A DNA stretch of 64,000 nucleotides from Rheinheimera sp. (lineage in GTDB: Bacteria > Pseudomonadota > Gammaproteobacteria > Enterobacterales > Alteromonadaceae): positions 62,001-126,000 of the forward strand of contig NZ_JAUYGV010000001.1 of assembly GCF_030690345.1 (NCBI RefSeq). Direction: 5' to 3'. Under the pieces are notes generated by a model. It was given only the letters and a program-made list of their open reading frames with translations. It did no database searches and had not been told where the DNA came from. Each line of letters opens with the position of its first letter. Positions within the stretch are counted from its first letter, which is position 1. Below, piece after piece: positions 25,686 through 34,240 of the stretch. Position numbers and translations under genes: made by a program.

Positions 25686-27524
25686 ATGCAATATAAGAAC
25701 CAGCTGCGAAACTTCTATATTCCGGAAGAGCAGTCAATTTATCTGCTTAACGCCAATGATGCCAAAAAGCTGAAAGATTGGGTGGCGCTGTGTATTTCTG
25801 AGCTGGAAAAACTGGGTTACAGCCAAATAGAGCTGATAGGCAAGGGCGCTTATGGTTTTGCCTTCGCCGGGTTGGATAGCAGCGGCCAGGCCTGTGTATT
25901 TAAGTTTTCCCGCATCAATTTGCCGCAGCATATTCAGGATCGTCTGGCCGACGAAGCCTATATGTTATCCCAGGTGCAACACCCGAATGTACCGCGCTAT
26001 ATCACCTACCAGGTGGTAAAAAAGCAGGGCATTCTGATGATGCAACGCGGCAAGGGCATGGATTTGGAGCATTACAGCTTAAAGCACGGCCGTTTAACTG
26101 CCAGGCTGTTAATTGATATTGCCTGCCAGTTGGCAGACGTACTGCTGGCGCTGCGCAGCCATGTTAAAGACGGTGAGCTAATACCAATAGTACACGGCGA
26201 CGTTAAGCCGTCGAATTTGGTGTTTGATGAGCAAAGCGGCCTGGTCAGTTTAATTGATTGGGGCTCGTCGGTGTTTGCCCAGCTTGATGCACAGGGCCAG
26301 TATCTGTCCAACAATGTAATGCAGCTGATGTCGGCCGACTTGCAAAGCTCCAATGCACGAATGGGTGATGTGTATTTTATCGGACCGGAGCAGCGTATCG
26401 GCGCGCTGTCCAGCCCGCGCTTTGATGAGCAGGGTGTTGCCGGCACTTTATATGCGCTGGCCTCCGGCCAGTCCTGCCGTTTTGGTTGTAAAGCCATACC
26501 GGCGCGCAGCCTTGGTTTACCGGTAGAATTTGCTACCTTGCTCGACAGTATGTTATCAGACGATGCGATGCTGCGCGCTCAGGCCGGCGATTACTTTTTA
26601 CAGCAAATGCCCAGGTTAAAGCATCTGGTGCTGCCGCCCCTGCCACAGTTTGATGATGCGCCGCTGTTGCCGGTGTGGGTAAGCCCGCAGGTGCGGGAGC
26701 TGGATACAGTAGTGTATTCATCACGAAAGTCGTTTTTGCGCGAGCACAGCGAAGAAGAAGGCATTGCCTATGTCGATGATGTGCAATTAGAGCGCTACTA
26801 CAAAAATTATTTGCAAGGCATGGGCGAAACAGAAAAAGCCTTTGTTGCAGCGGTAAGCCGGCTGGCGCGCTTCCCGGTGGTAGGTGGTCTGGCTATTCAC
26901 TGGCAAGCCGGTGGGATCTATATAGATTCCAGCCTGAATTTGTATGACGAGCGTTTGGCGCAGTCTTTTGCTTTGTCGGTAAATAATGTGGTTACCCTGG
27001 CCCGTGCTATCGCTAAGGTAGGTATTTTTAAAGCCTGTTTATTTAACGCCCGTAACACCATTCATATCAGCCGTAACAGTGTCGCACAGCCGTTCACGGC
27101 ACCGGCAGACGCGGCTATTCCTTATCAGCTGGCGCCGGTGTTGAGTAATGAAGATGCCAGTAAGCAGCACTCATACTTTGAAGATGGTAAAGACCCGGAC
27201 GAGCAGCTGATACTGCCGGACGCCATTATGGACGACATTGCCAAACTGAATTTAATCCGCCATACCGGCTGCATTATTTTCGAAGTTAGCGCCTTGTATA
27301 TGAAAGTTCACAGTTACTACCGTTTGCTGGACCCGGTTGCAGAACCGGAGTTTAAGCGTTTATTGCACAGTATTTTGCATAAAGTGGCGCTGATAAGCGG
27401 CGAGGGCGTGGGCGGTTTTATGAAACTGCCTTACAAAGATACCCGCTTTTTCAGCCATCAGGCGCAGCAGCCGGTATGCTACTATCCGGCCAATCCGCAC
27501 AAAGCAGATAGTGTGCCAGGCTGA
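25686..27524 (+). CDS. Hanks-type Ser/Thr protein kinase-like protein with extended C-terminus
   Basis: A 612-residue cytoplasmic protein with an N-terminal kinase fold (about 45-320). The Gly-rich loop is IGKGAYGFAF (51-60), the ATP lysine is K73 in CVFKFSR, and the catalytic loop is HGDVKPSN with D172, K174 and N177. The DFG motif reads DWG (D191). All catalytic residues are kept, although HRD is HGD and DFG is DWG. The C-terminal 290 residues match nothing I recognise and have no membrane segment or sensor domain. A GTG at 25680 would add two residues. It is coupled to the AAA+ gene upstream, so the ATPase is a likely partner or substrate. Confidence 0.83.
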   Translation: MQYKNQLRNFYIPEEQSIYLLNANDAKKLKDWVALCISELEKLGYSQIELIGKGAYGFAFAGLDSSGQACVFKFSRINLPQHIQDRLADEAYMLSQVQHPNVPRYITYQVVKKQGILMMQRGKGMDLEHYSLKHGRLTARLLIDIACQLADVLLALRSHVKDGELIPIVHGDVKPSNLVFDEQSGLVSLIDWGSSVFAQLDAQGQYLSNNVMQLMSADLQSSNARMGDVYFIGPEQRIGALSSPRFDEQGVAGTLYALASGQSCRFGCKAIPARSLGLPVEFATLLDSMLSDDAMLRAQAGDYFLQQMPRLKHLVLPPLPQFDDAPLLPVWVSPQVRELDTVVYSSRKSFLREHSEEEGIAYVDDVQLERYYKNYLQGMGETEKAFVAAVSRLARFPVVGGLAIHWQAGGIYIDSSLNLYDERLAQSFALSVNNVVTLARAIAKVGIFKACLFNARNTIHISRNSVAQPFTAPADAAIPYQLAPVLSNEDASKQHSYFEDGKDPDEQLILPDAIMDDIAKLNLIRHTGCIIFEVSALYMKVHSYYRLLDPVAEPEFKRLLHSILHKVALISGEGVGGFMKLPYKDTRFFSHQAQQPVCYYPANPHKADSVPG

Positions 27525-27668
27525 AATTTTGTATAAATATCAGGCAAACACCGGCTGCCCGGCAATAAAACAGCCGATGTCAGGAAATCTTTGCCCTGAA
27601 GTGGTTTAAATTCTCAGGTAAAACGAGTAATGTACGGGTTTTGAGCTTTAGTCAGAATCCCATATTTC

Positions 27669-28142
27669 ATGTCCAGTGAGAAAACCGCGTTATACCGGCT
27701 GCTGAATCAGCAGGCGCAGGCTTTAATTGAGCAGGAACCCGATCTTATTGCCAATATGGCGAACTTAAGTGCGTTGTTATTTAACCAGCTGCCGGCGTTA
27801 AACTGGGCAGGGTTTTATATCATGCGTGGCGCTGAATTGGTGTTAGGGCCATTTCAGGGCCAGGTTGCTTGTGTTCGCATCGCCGTGGGTAAGGGCGTTT
27901 GTGGCACGGCTGTTGCCACAGGTCAGGTGCAATTGGTTAAAGATGTGCACGAATTTCCGGGCCACATTGCCTGTGATGCCGCCAGTAACTCTGAAATTGT
28001 GTTACCGCTGCGCCACAACGGCGAGATTATCGCGGTGCTGGATATCGACAGCCCGGAACTGGCAAGGTTTGATGCCGACGATCAGGCAGGGCTTGAGCAG
28101 CTAATCCGCATATTTGAGCAGCATTTGGCCGTTACGCTATGA
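27669..28142 (+). CDS. msrC: Free methionine-(R)-sulfoxide reductase
   Basis: A 157-residue single GAF-domain enzyme that reduces free methionine-(R)-sulfoxide. The three conserved cysteines are C68 (QVACVRI), C78 (GVCGTA) and C102 (HIACDAAS), matching the E. coli YebR catalytic and resolving set. DIDSPELARFD near the C-terminus is a family feature. It overlaps the next small ORF by four bases (ATGA). E. coli has the same msrC-proQ-prc order, without the extra ORF. Confidence 0.93.
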   Translation: MSSEKTALYRLLNQQAQALIEQEPDLIANMANLSALLFNQLPALNWAGFYIMRGAELVLGPFQGQVACVRIAVGKGVCGTAVATGQVQLVKDVHEFPGHIACDAASNSEIVLPLRHNGEIIAVLDIDSPELARFDADDQAGLEQLIRIFEQHLAVTL

Positions 28143-28447
28143 AAGATGCAATCTCAATTCACGATTACCTGTTCGATATGGCAGATATTGGTGACTGGGA
28201 AGGTGAAGAAGAGCTGGTAACAGATAAAATTAATGCTGTTTATCATGCTGTATGGAGCGCTTTACCGGAAAATATTACGCCTTACCAGGTAGAACAGCTT
28301 TTGCCGGCTATCTGGAATGAACTGCGCGGCGGCACTGTGCTGCTCGAAGCAGATGAAGATGAATTAATAGATTGGGCGTTGGCTTATGTTCGCCAACAGC
28401 TGGAAGAAGGCGTACCGGAAACGGATGCCGCAGATGAAGAAGAGTGA
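28139..28447 (+). CDS. Small acidic protein of unknown function between msrC and proQ
   Basis: A 102-residue, strongly acidic protein with no signal peptide or membrane segment and a D/E-rich tail (TDAADEEE). Aromatic and acidic residues near the start (YLFDMADIGDWEGEEELV) suggest a globular helical fold. It overlaps msrC by four bases and ends eight bases before proQ, so it is translated from the same message. I do not recognise the family. Its place makes a role beside ProQ or in the oxidative response possible, but nothing in the sequence shows this. Confidence 0.75.
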   Translation: MKDAISIHDYLFDMADIGDWEGEEELVTDKINAVYHAVWSALPENITPYQVEQLLPAIWNELRGGTVLLEADEDELIDWALAYVRQQLEEGVPETDAADEEE

Positions 28448-28454
28448 AGCGTTA

Positions 28455-29147
28455 ATGACCACCCCAACCGAACAACATGTTAAAGCCACTTCAGTGAAAG
28501 ATGTTTTGGCTTATCTTGCCAGTCAGTTTCCGGCCTGCTTTAGTCTGACCGGAGAAGCCAAACCACTGAAAATTGGTATTTTCCAGGATTTAGCGCAGCG
28601 CTTGCACGAAGATACTACGGTAAGTAAAACCCAATTGCGCCAGGCCTTGCGTGTTTACACGTCAAGCTGGCGTTATCTGGAAGCCACCAAAGTGGGCGTG
28701 GCCCGGGTTGATCTGGATGGCGTTACCGGCGTAATGATAGATGAGGCCCAGGCCGAACATGCGCTGAAAACCCTGGAAGAGAGTAAAGCCAAAGCAGCGG
28801 AAAAACGCAAAGCGAAAATAGCGGAAGCCAAAGCGAAAAACCCGCCGCAAAATGCGACAGACAAACCTGGTTACAAAAAAACAGCGAACAAAAAGCCTGC
28901 TGTCTCCTCTAAAGGCACTAAGGTTAATCAAAAACCGGTTAAGCCAGAGGCAGAGCAAGCCAAAGCTGCGGTGCAGTTACAACCTGCCGGCGCAGCACAA
29001 GTGGTAGTAGGCGGCAAAGTATTGCTGAAGCTCGGCCAAAGCCCGATGTTAGCGACAGTGCTGGAAGTCAGCAAAGACGATGTGACTGTGCAACTCGGGT
29101 CTGGTATGGTGATAAAAACACGTCAGGACAGTTTGTATTTGGCGTGA
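28455..29147 (+). CDS. proQ: RNA chaperone ProQ
   Basis: ProQ binds structured small RNAs and mRNA 3' ends. This 230-residue form has the FinO-like domain (about 10-120, VLAYLASQFPACF, then GIFQDLAQRL and LRQALRVYTSSWRYL). A long Lys/Ala-rich linker (about 105-175) is followed by the C-terminal SH3-like domain (about 180-228). The ATG at 28455 gives the expected length; an ATG at 28434 would add seven residues. prc follows 17 bases on, the order seen in E. coli, where Prc and ProQ are adjacent. Confidence 0.93.
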   Translation: MTTPTEQHVKATSVKDVLAYLASQFPACFSLTGEAKPLKIGIFQDLAQRLHEDTTVSKTQLRQALRVYTSSWRYLEATKVGVARVDLDGVTGVMIDEAQAEHALKTLEESKAKAAEKRKAKIAEAKAKNPPQNATDKPGYKKTANKKPAVSSKGTKVNQKPVKPEAEQAKAAVQLQPAGAAQVVVGGKVLLKLGQSPMLATVLEVSKDDVTVQLGSGMVIKTRQDSLYLA

Positions 29148-29164
29148 ACAACTCAGAGTAGCTT

Positions 29165-31189
29165 ATGAAAAAATTATCAGTACTTGCGACAGCTTTAATC
29201 GTTGCTTTTAGCATAAACGCCTCTCCTGATTCAAAAACCGAGGCGCTGGTTTTACCTGCTATTACACAAGGGGATCAGCACGCGACAGCGAGTAAAAGGA
29301 TCACTGCATTATTTACCCGTGGCCATTATTCCGCGGTGCAGCTTGATGATGAACTGTCGTCCAGAATGTTTGATACCTATCTGAAAAACCTGGATTACTA
29401 TCGCAATGTACTGACTAAAGCTGACGTTGATTTGTTTGAACAATATCGCGACAAATTCGATGACGGCATCAATAAAGGCAATCTGAGTTTTGCTTTTGAT
29501 ATGTTTAACCTGACGCTGGAGCGGCGTTCTGAGCGGTTTGATTATGCACTGAGCTTGTTAGAACAAGATTTCGATTTTTCTGTCGATGATCAGTACGTAT
29601 ATGATCGTGAAGATGTAGCCTGGCCGGCAGATAAAGCTGAATTAAACGAAATATGGCGCCAACGCGTTAAGTTTGATGTACTTAATCTGAAATTGGCCGG
29701 TAAAACAGACGAAGAAGCAAAAACCGTTTTAACCAAACGCTACCGTAATACGCAAAAACGGCTGACGCAAACTGAAAGCGAAGATGTGTTTCAGCTGGTA
29801 ATGAACTCTTTTGCCCGCAGTATTGAAGCCCATACCTCTTATTTATCACCCCGTAATGCTGATCGTTTCCAACAGGAAATGAACCTGTCACTCGAAGGTA
29901 TCGGTGCTGTGCTGCGCGCGGATGAAGATTACACCGTGATCCAAAGCCTGGTGCCAGGCGGCCCGGCTGACACCACACAGAAACTGAAGCCAAAAGATAA
30001 AATTATCGGTGTGGCACAAGATAACGCCGAGTTTGTTGATGTTATCGGTTGGCGGCTGGATGATGTGGTCGATCTGATTAAAGGCCCTAAAGGCAGTACA
30101 GTGCGGTTACAGGTTGTTGGCGCCAATGATATCGGCACCAGTCAGGCTAAAGTAATCAGCATAGTGCGCGATAAAATTCGCCTGGAAGACAGGGCGGCAA
30201 AAGCTGAAGTGTTTGAGCCGCAGTTGTCGGAGCTGGATCAAAAGATTGGCGTGATCAGCATTCCGGGTTTTTACAACAATCTGGCTGAAGATGTTAAGAA
30301 GCTGCTGGTGGAACTGCACGAAAGTAAAGTCGACGGCATTATTGTCGACCTGCGCGGTAACGGCGGCGGTTCATTACAAGAAGCCACCTTACTGACCGGC
30401 TTGTTTATCGATCGTGGCCCGGTGGTGCAAATTCGTGAGGGTGACGGCAAGGTTTCCGTATCGCAGGATAATGATGGCGTCAGTTACTATGATGGCCCGT
30501 TAACCGTTATGGTTGACCGTTACAGTGCATCAGCATCGGAGATCTTTGCTGCAGCCATGCAGGATTATGGCCGTGCGCTAGTGGTAGGTGAGCAAACGTT
30601 CGGTAAAGGCACTGTGCAGCAGCATCGCGGTTTAGGCCGTATTTATGACATGTTTGACAGTCCGCTGGGCAGCGTGCAATACACCATTGCCAAATTTTAC
30701 CGTATTAACGGTGGCAGTACGCAGCACAAAGGCGTGATCCCTGATATTCAGTTCCCTACCGCTATAGACCCTGCCGAATGGGGGGAAAGTAAAGAAGAGT
30801 ATGCACTGCCGTGGGATTCTATTAATGCTGCGAAATATGAAGCGTTAAACGACTTGGCAATGCTGGTGCCTGCGCTGCGCGAGAAGCATAACGCCCGCAT
30901 CAGCAATGAAGTAGAATTTCAGTATTTACTGGATGATATCGCTGAATACCGGCAGCAGTTGGACGAAAAAACCGTGTCATTAAAGCAAACCGAGCGGGTG
31001 GCCGAGCGTGATAAAAGCAAAGCAGAGCAGCTGGTTCGGGTAAATGCACGGCTGAAACGTTTTGGTTTACCGGCGGTAACCTCACTTGATGATGTGCCGG
31101 AAAAGCTGGAAGAAATTGACCCATTTTTAGAAGAAGCGGCCAACATTACGGCGGATTTAAAAATGATCAGTCGTTTGGCAAAAAAATAA
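29165..31189 (+). CDS. prc: Carboxy-terminal processing (tail-specific) protease Prc
   Basis: A 674-residue periplasmic S41 protease that degrades proteins from nonpolar C-termini and processes peptidoglycan-related proteins. It has a signal peptide (1-19), a PDZ domain (about 240-330) and the catalytic domain. The Ser-Lys dyad is S456 in YSASASEIF and K481 in FGKGT, with the same 25-residue spacing as E. coli Tsp S430/K455. A DUF3340-like C-terminal region rich in charged helices follows. A terminator lies 22 bases after the stop, closing the msrC-prc unit. Confidence 0.95.
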   Translation: MKKLSVLATALIVAFSINASPDSKTEALVLPAITQGDQHATASKRITALFTRGHYSAVQLDDELSSRMFDTYLKNLDYYRNVLTKADVDLFEQYRDKFDDGINKGNLSFAFDMFNLTLERRSERFDYALSLLEQDFDFSVDDQYVYDREDVAWPADKAELNEIWRQRVKFDVLNLKLAGKTDEEAKTVLTKRYRNTQKRLTQTESEDVFQLVMNSFARSIEAHTSYLSPRNADRFQQEMNLSLEGIGAVLRADEDYTVIQSLVPGGPADTTQKLKPKDKIIGVAQDNAEFVDVIGWRLDDVVDLIKGPKGSTVRLQVVGANDIGTSQAKVISIVRDKIRLEDRAAKAEVFEPQLSELDQKIGVISIPGFYNNLAEDVKKLLVELHESKVDGIIVDLRGNGGGSLQEATLLTGLFIDRGPVVQIREGDGKVSVSQDNDGVSYYDGPLTVMVDRYSASASEIFAAAMQDYGRALVVGEQTFGKGTVQQHRGLGRIYDMFDSPLGSVQYTIAKFYRINGGSTQHKGVIPDIQFPTAIDPAEWGESKEEYALPWDSINAAKYEALNDLAMLVPALREKHNARISNEVEFQYLLDDIAEYRQQLDEKTVSLKQTERVAERDKSKAEQLVRVNARLKRFGLPAVTSLDDVPEKLEEIDPFLEEAANITADLKMISRLAKK

Positions 31190-31211
31190 CAAACAGGGTT
31201 TTATCAGTTGA

Positions 31212-31240
31212 ATAAGGCGGTATTATTACCGCCTTTTGTT
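31212..31240 (+). terminator. Terminator of prc
   Basis: The stem AAGGCGGTA/TACCGCCTT with a short TTAT loop is followed by TTGTT. Confidence 0.8.
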
Positions 31241-31280
31241 AATGTCGAATTGTAAAACATAATAATTATAAAGGTTAACT

Positions 31281-32612
31281 ATGACTACACGTGGTGAATT
31301 CTCATCGAGAATAGGCTTTATTCTGGCTGCTTCCGGTTCAGCAGTCGGACTTGGCAATATCTGGGGGTTCCCCACTCAGGTTGCCAGCAATGGCGGCGCA
31401 GCCTTTGTGTTGGTATACCTTGTTTTGGCTTTTTTACTGGCTTACCCGGTGTTAATGGCAGAGCTGTTGATTGGCCGTGCCACTAAGTCGAATGTGGTTG
31501 ATGCCTTAGGTCAGGTATCAAGAGGCATATCAGGGCGGCTGGTTGGTGGCTGGGGTATAGTGACGGTATCTCTTATTCTGGCGTTCTACAGTATCGTGGG
31601 TGGCTGGATGCTGGCCTATACGATAGAAGCTGTAGTTAATCTGGCAGGGCTGGAACAGCTGTCGCAGTGGTTAACAGCGTTTTCGTTAGAACGAAATTTA
31701 CTGTTTTGCGCGTTGTTTATGCTCCTGACCGTTGGCATCGTCAGTGGTGGCGTGGTTAATGGCATAGAGCGCTGGTCAGTGCGTTTAATGCCAACGCTGT
31801 TTATCATCATGTTGATTCTGTTTGGTTACGTGATGACACAAGATGGTGCTGTTGACGGCTTAAAAGTATATTTGTTACCTGATTTTACCCAGGTACTGAA
31901 CCCCGATTTGCTGATAAGTGCGATGGGACAGGCGTTCTTTTCGATGTCGCTCGGCGTCGGAACTATGCTGATTTATGGCTCTTATGTCAGTCACAGCGAA
32001 AACCTGCCACGGCTGGGTGCAGCGGTATCGCTGGTGGATATTGGAGTGGCCGTGTTAGCGGGCTTGCTGATTATTCCTGCAATGTATGTAGCACTGAATA
32101 ATGGTGTGCAGATTTTTGCTGAAAACGGCCGGTTATTGTCTGAAGACACGCTTATCTTCACGGTGCTGCCATCGCTGTTTGCCACTATGGGCGTTGTTGG
32201 TGGTATTGTTGCTTTTGCCTTTTTTCTGCTGATGTCTATTGCCGCTTTAACATCCTCTATCTCGATGCTTGAAGTACCGGTTTCCTACGTGGTGGAAAAG
32301 CACAACGTGGTCAGACAGAAGGCCGTCTGGCTGATAGCTGCCGTTATCTTGTCGCTAAGCTGTTTGATTATTATCAATTTTGACAGCTTGTTTGGTTTTG
32401 TTATTGCACTGACTACCCGCTACAGTCAACCCTTGCTGGGGCTGATGTTGTGTGTGTTTGCCGGCTGGATCTGGCGGCGAAACGACATACTGCAAGAACT
32501 GAAAAAAGGTGATGCGCACGCGGAGCAGCGCTTTTTCTGGCGCATCTGGCCCTGGTACGTCAAGTTTGTCTGCCCGTTGATTATCGTGCTGATGTTTTAC
32601 CGCTCTTTGTAA
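31281..32612 (+). CDS. Sodium-dependent transporter, NSS (SNF) family
   Basis: A 443-residue membrane protein of the neurotransmitter:sodium symporter family. It opens with FSSRIGFILAASGSAVGLGN, the TM1 region where the Na+ and substrate sites lie, followed by IWGFPTQVASNGGAAF. About eleven hydrophobic helices can be counted, as in bacterial LeuT-type members. Substrate is probably an amino acid. The downstream gene encodes a Na+/H+ antiporter; the two are separated by a terminator-like hairpin, so linkage is loose. Confidence 0.88.
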   Translation: MTTRGEFSSRIGFILAASGSAVGLGNIWGFPTQVASNGGAAFVLVYLVLAFLLAYPVLMAELLIGRATKSNVVDALGQVSRGISGRLVGGWGIVTVSLILAFYSIVGGWMLAYTIEAVVNLAGLEQLSQWLTAFSLERNLLFCALFMLLTVGIVSGGVVNGIERWSVRLMPTLFIIMLILFGYVMTQDGAVDGLKVYLLPDFTQVLNPDLLISAMGQAFFSMSLGVGTMLIYGSYVSHSENLPRLGAAVSLVDIGVAVLAGLLIIPAMYVALNNGVQIFAENGRLLSEDTLIFTVLPSLFATMGVVGGIVAFAFFLLMSIAALTSSISMLEVPVSYVVEKHNVVRQKAVWLIAAVILSLSCLIIINFDSLFGFVIALTTRYSQPLLGLMLCVFAGWIWRRNDILQELKKGDAHAEQRFFWRIWPWYVKFVCPLIIVLMFYRSL

Positions 32613-32648
32613 ACTGCGGTAAATCACTATTTATAACAAGAATAAAAC

Positions 32649-32670
32649 GAAAGGCGCTTCGGCGTCTTTT
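32649..32670 (+). terminator. Terminator between NSS transporter and nhaC
   Basis: The stem AAGGCGC/GCGTCTT (one G-U pair) with a TTCG tetraloop is followed by TT. It lies about 40 bases after the transporter stop. Confidence 0.6.
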
Positions 32671-32691
32671 GCTAATCGGAGCATCAATTCT

Positions 32692-34161
32692 ATGTCTGTA
32701 AAACAACCCGGTTTTCTGGATGCCGCTGTGCCGTTGCTGGTACTGGTTGTGCTGCTATCTGCATCTGTGTATTTGTTTGGTGACAACTCTTCTTATGGTC
32801 CCAATCAAATAGCGTTGTTTATGGCAACAGCTGTGGCTGTAATTATTGGCTTAAAGAACGGTTACCGTTGGTCGGTGATTGAAAAAGCGATGGTGAAGGG
32901 CATTTCACTGTCGTTGGGTGCAGTACTTATTTTGTTATCGGTAGGCGCGCTTATTGGTACCTGGATGTTGTCCGGCACTGTACCTACTTTAATTTATTAT
33001 GGTTTACAGCTGCTAAGTCCCAGTTGGTTCTACGCCGCCAGCTGTTTATTATGCGGTATTGTCGCCATGAGCATCGGCAGCTCCTGGACTACCGCAGCTA
33101 CTATAGGCGTAGCACTGATTGGTGTGGCCGCAGGGCTTGGCTTATCACCGGCCATTACCGCCGGCGCTATTGTATCGGGTGCTTATTTCGGTGATAAAAT
33201 TTCGCCGCTGAGCGAAACTACCAACCTTGCCCCGGCGGTAGCCGGCGCTGATTTGTTCGACCACATCAGGCATATGTTGTGGACCACAGTACCGAGCTTT
33301 GCTTTAGCGTTGTTGCTGTTTACTATCATTGGTTTTAGCTCAGATGTAAGCGCTGATTTTGCCCGCATTGAACAAATCAGCGTGGTATTACAGCAGAATT
33401 TTTCTATCAGTTTTCTGTCGTTAATTCCGTTGTTTGTGTTATTGGCAATGGCAGTTAAAAAAGTGCCGGCATTTCCAACCGTATTTATCGGCGCTATGCT
33501 TGGAGCAGTCTGGGCGCTGTTGTTTCAGCAGGAGCTGATAGCCAAAATGGTGGGAACTGAGCAAAGCTACGGCATAGGTGCGGTGAAGTTGATTTGGCAT
33601 ACCTTCCATGCCGGCTTCAGTATCGATACCGGTAACGCCAGCTTAAATGACTTGCTTAGCGGTGGCGGTATGGCCAGTATGCTGAACACAGTCTGGCTGG
33701 TGTTCTGTGCCATGATGTTTGGTGCGACCATTGAAAAAATCGGCCTGTTACGTAAATTTGTGCAATCGATCCTGCATTTTGCTAAAAGTACCGGTTCACT
33801 CATCACCAGCACTATTGCCACCTGTTTTGCCACTAATGTGCTGACAGCTGATCAGTACATGTCTATTGTTATGCCCGGGCGCATGTTTAAAGAAGAGTAT
33901 GAGCGCCGTGGACTGGCACCGGTGAATTTGTCGCGTACGTTGGAAGATGGCGGTACTATTACCAGCCCGTTAATCCCCTGGAATACCTGCGGTGCTTATA
34001 TGCACAGCGTACTACAGGTAAGCCCGCTGGATTATGCTATGTATGCCTTTTTTAACCTGATCAACCCGGTGCTGGCGATCATCTATGCTTACTGTGGCAT
34101 TAAGATCCTGAAATTAACACCACCCGACTCGGTGGTGCAGGAAGCTGCCGCCAAAGCCTGA
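32692..34161 (+). CDS. nhaC: Na+/H+ antiporter, NhaC family
   Basis: A 489-residue polytopic inner-membrane protein with about twelve hydrophobic segments. Family-typical stretches include GSSWTTAATIGVALIGVA (about 130-147), GAYFGDKISPLSETTNLAP (about 163-181) and LEDGGTITSPLIPWNTCGAY near the C-terminus. NhaC proteins exchange Na+ for H+ or, in some subfamilies, malate and lactate. Its 5' neighbour is a Na+-coupled transporter. A terminator follows. Confidence 0.88.
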   Translation: MSVKQPGFLDAAVPLLVLVVLLSASVYLFGDNSSYGPNQIALFMATAVAVIIGLKNGYRWSVIEKAMVKGISLSLGAVLILLSVGALIGTWMLSGTVPTLIYYGLQLLSPSWFYAASCLLCGIVAMSIGSSWTTAATIGVALIGVAAGLGLSPAITAGAIVSGAYFGDKISPLSETTNLAPAVAGADLFDHIRHMLWTTVPSFALALLLFTIIGFSSDVSADFARIEQISVVLQQNFSISFLSLIPLFVLLAMAVKKVPAFPTVFIGAMLGAVWALLFQQELIAKMVGTEQSYGIGAVKLIWHTFHAGFSIDTGNASLNDLLSGGGMASMLNTVWLVFCAMMFGATIEKIGLLRKFVQSILHFAKSTGSLITSTIATCFATNVLTADQYMSIVMPGRMFKEEYERRGLAPVNLSRTLEDGGTITSPLIPWNTCGAYMHSVLQVSPLDYAMYAFFNLINPVLAIIYAYCGIKILKLTPPDSVVQEAAAKA

Positions 34162-34163
34162 AG

Positions 34164-34193
34164 CCAAAAAAGCCTGATCTAATCAGGCTTTTT
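34164..34193 (+). terminator. Terminator of nhaC
   Basis: The stem AAAAAGCCTGAT/ATCAGGCTTTTT encloses CTA and starts three bases after the nhaC stop. Confidence 0.9.
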
Positions 34194-34240
34194 CGTCATT
34201 ATACTCAATTACGCTAACCGCAATTTATTAAGGCGTTTGT

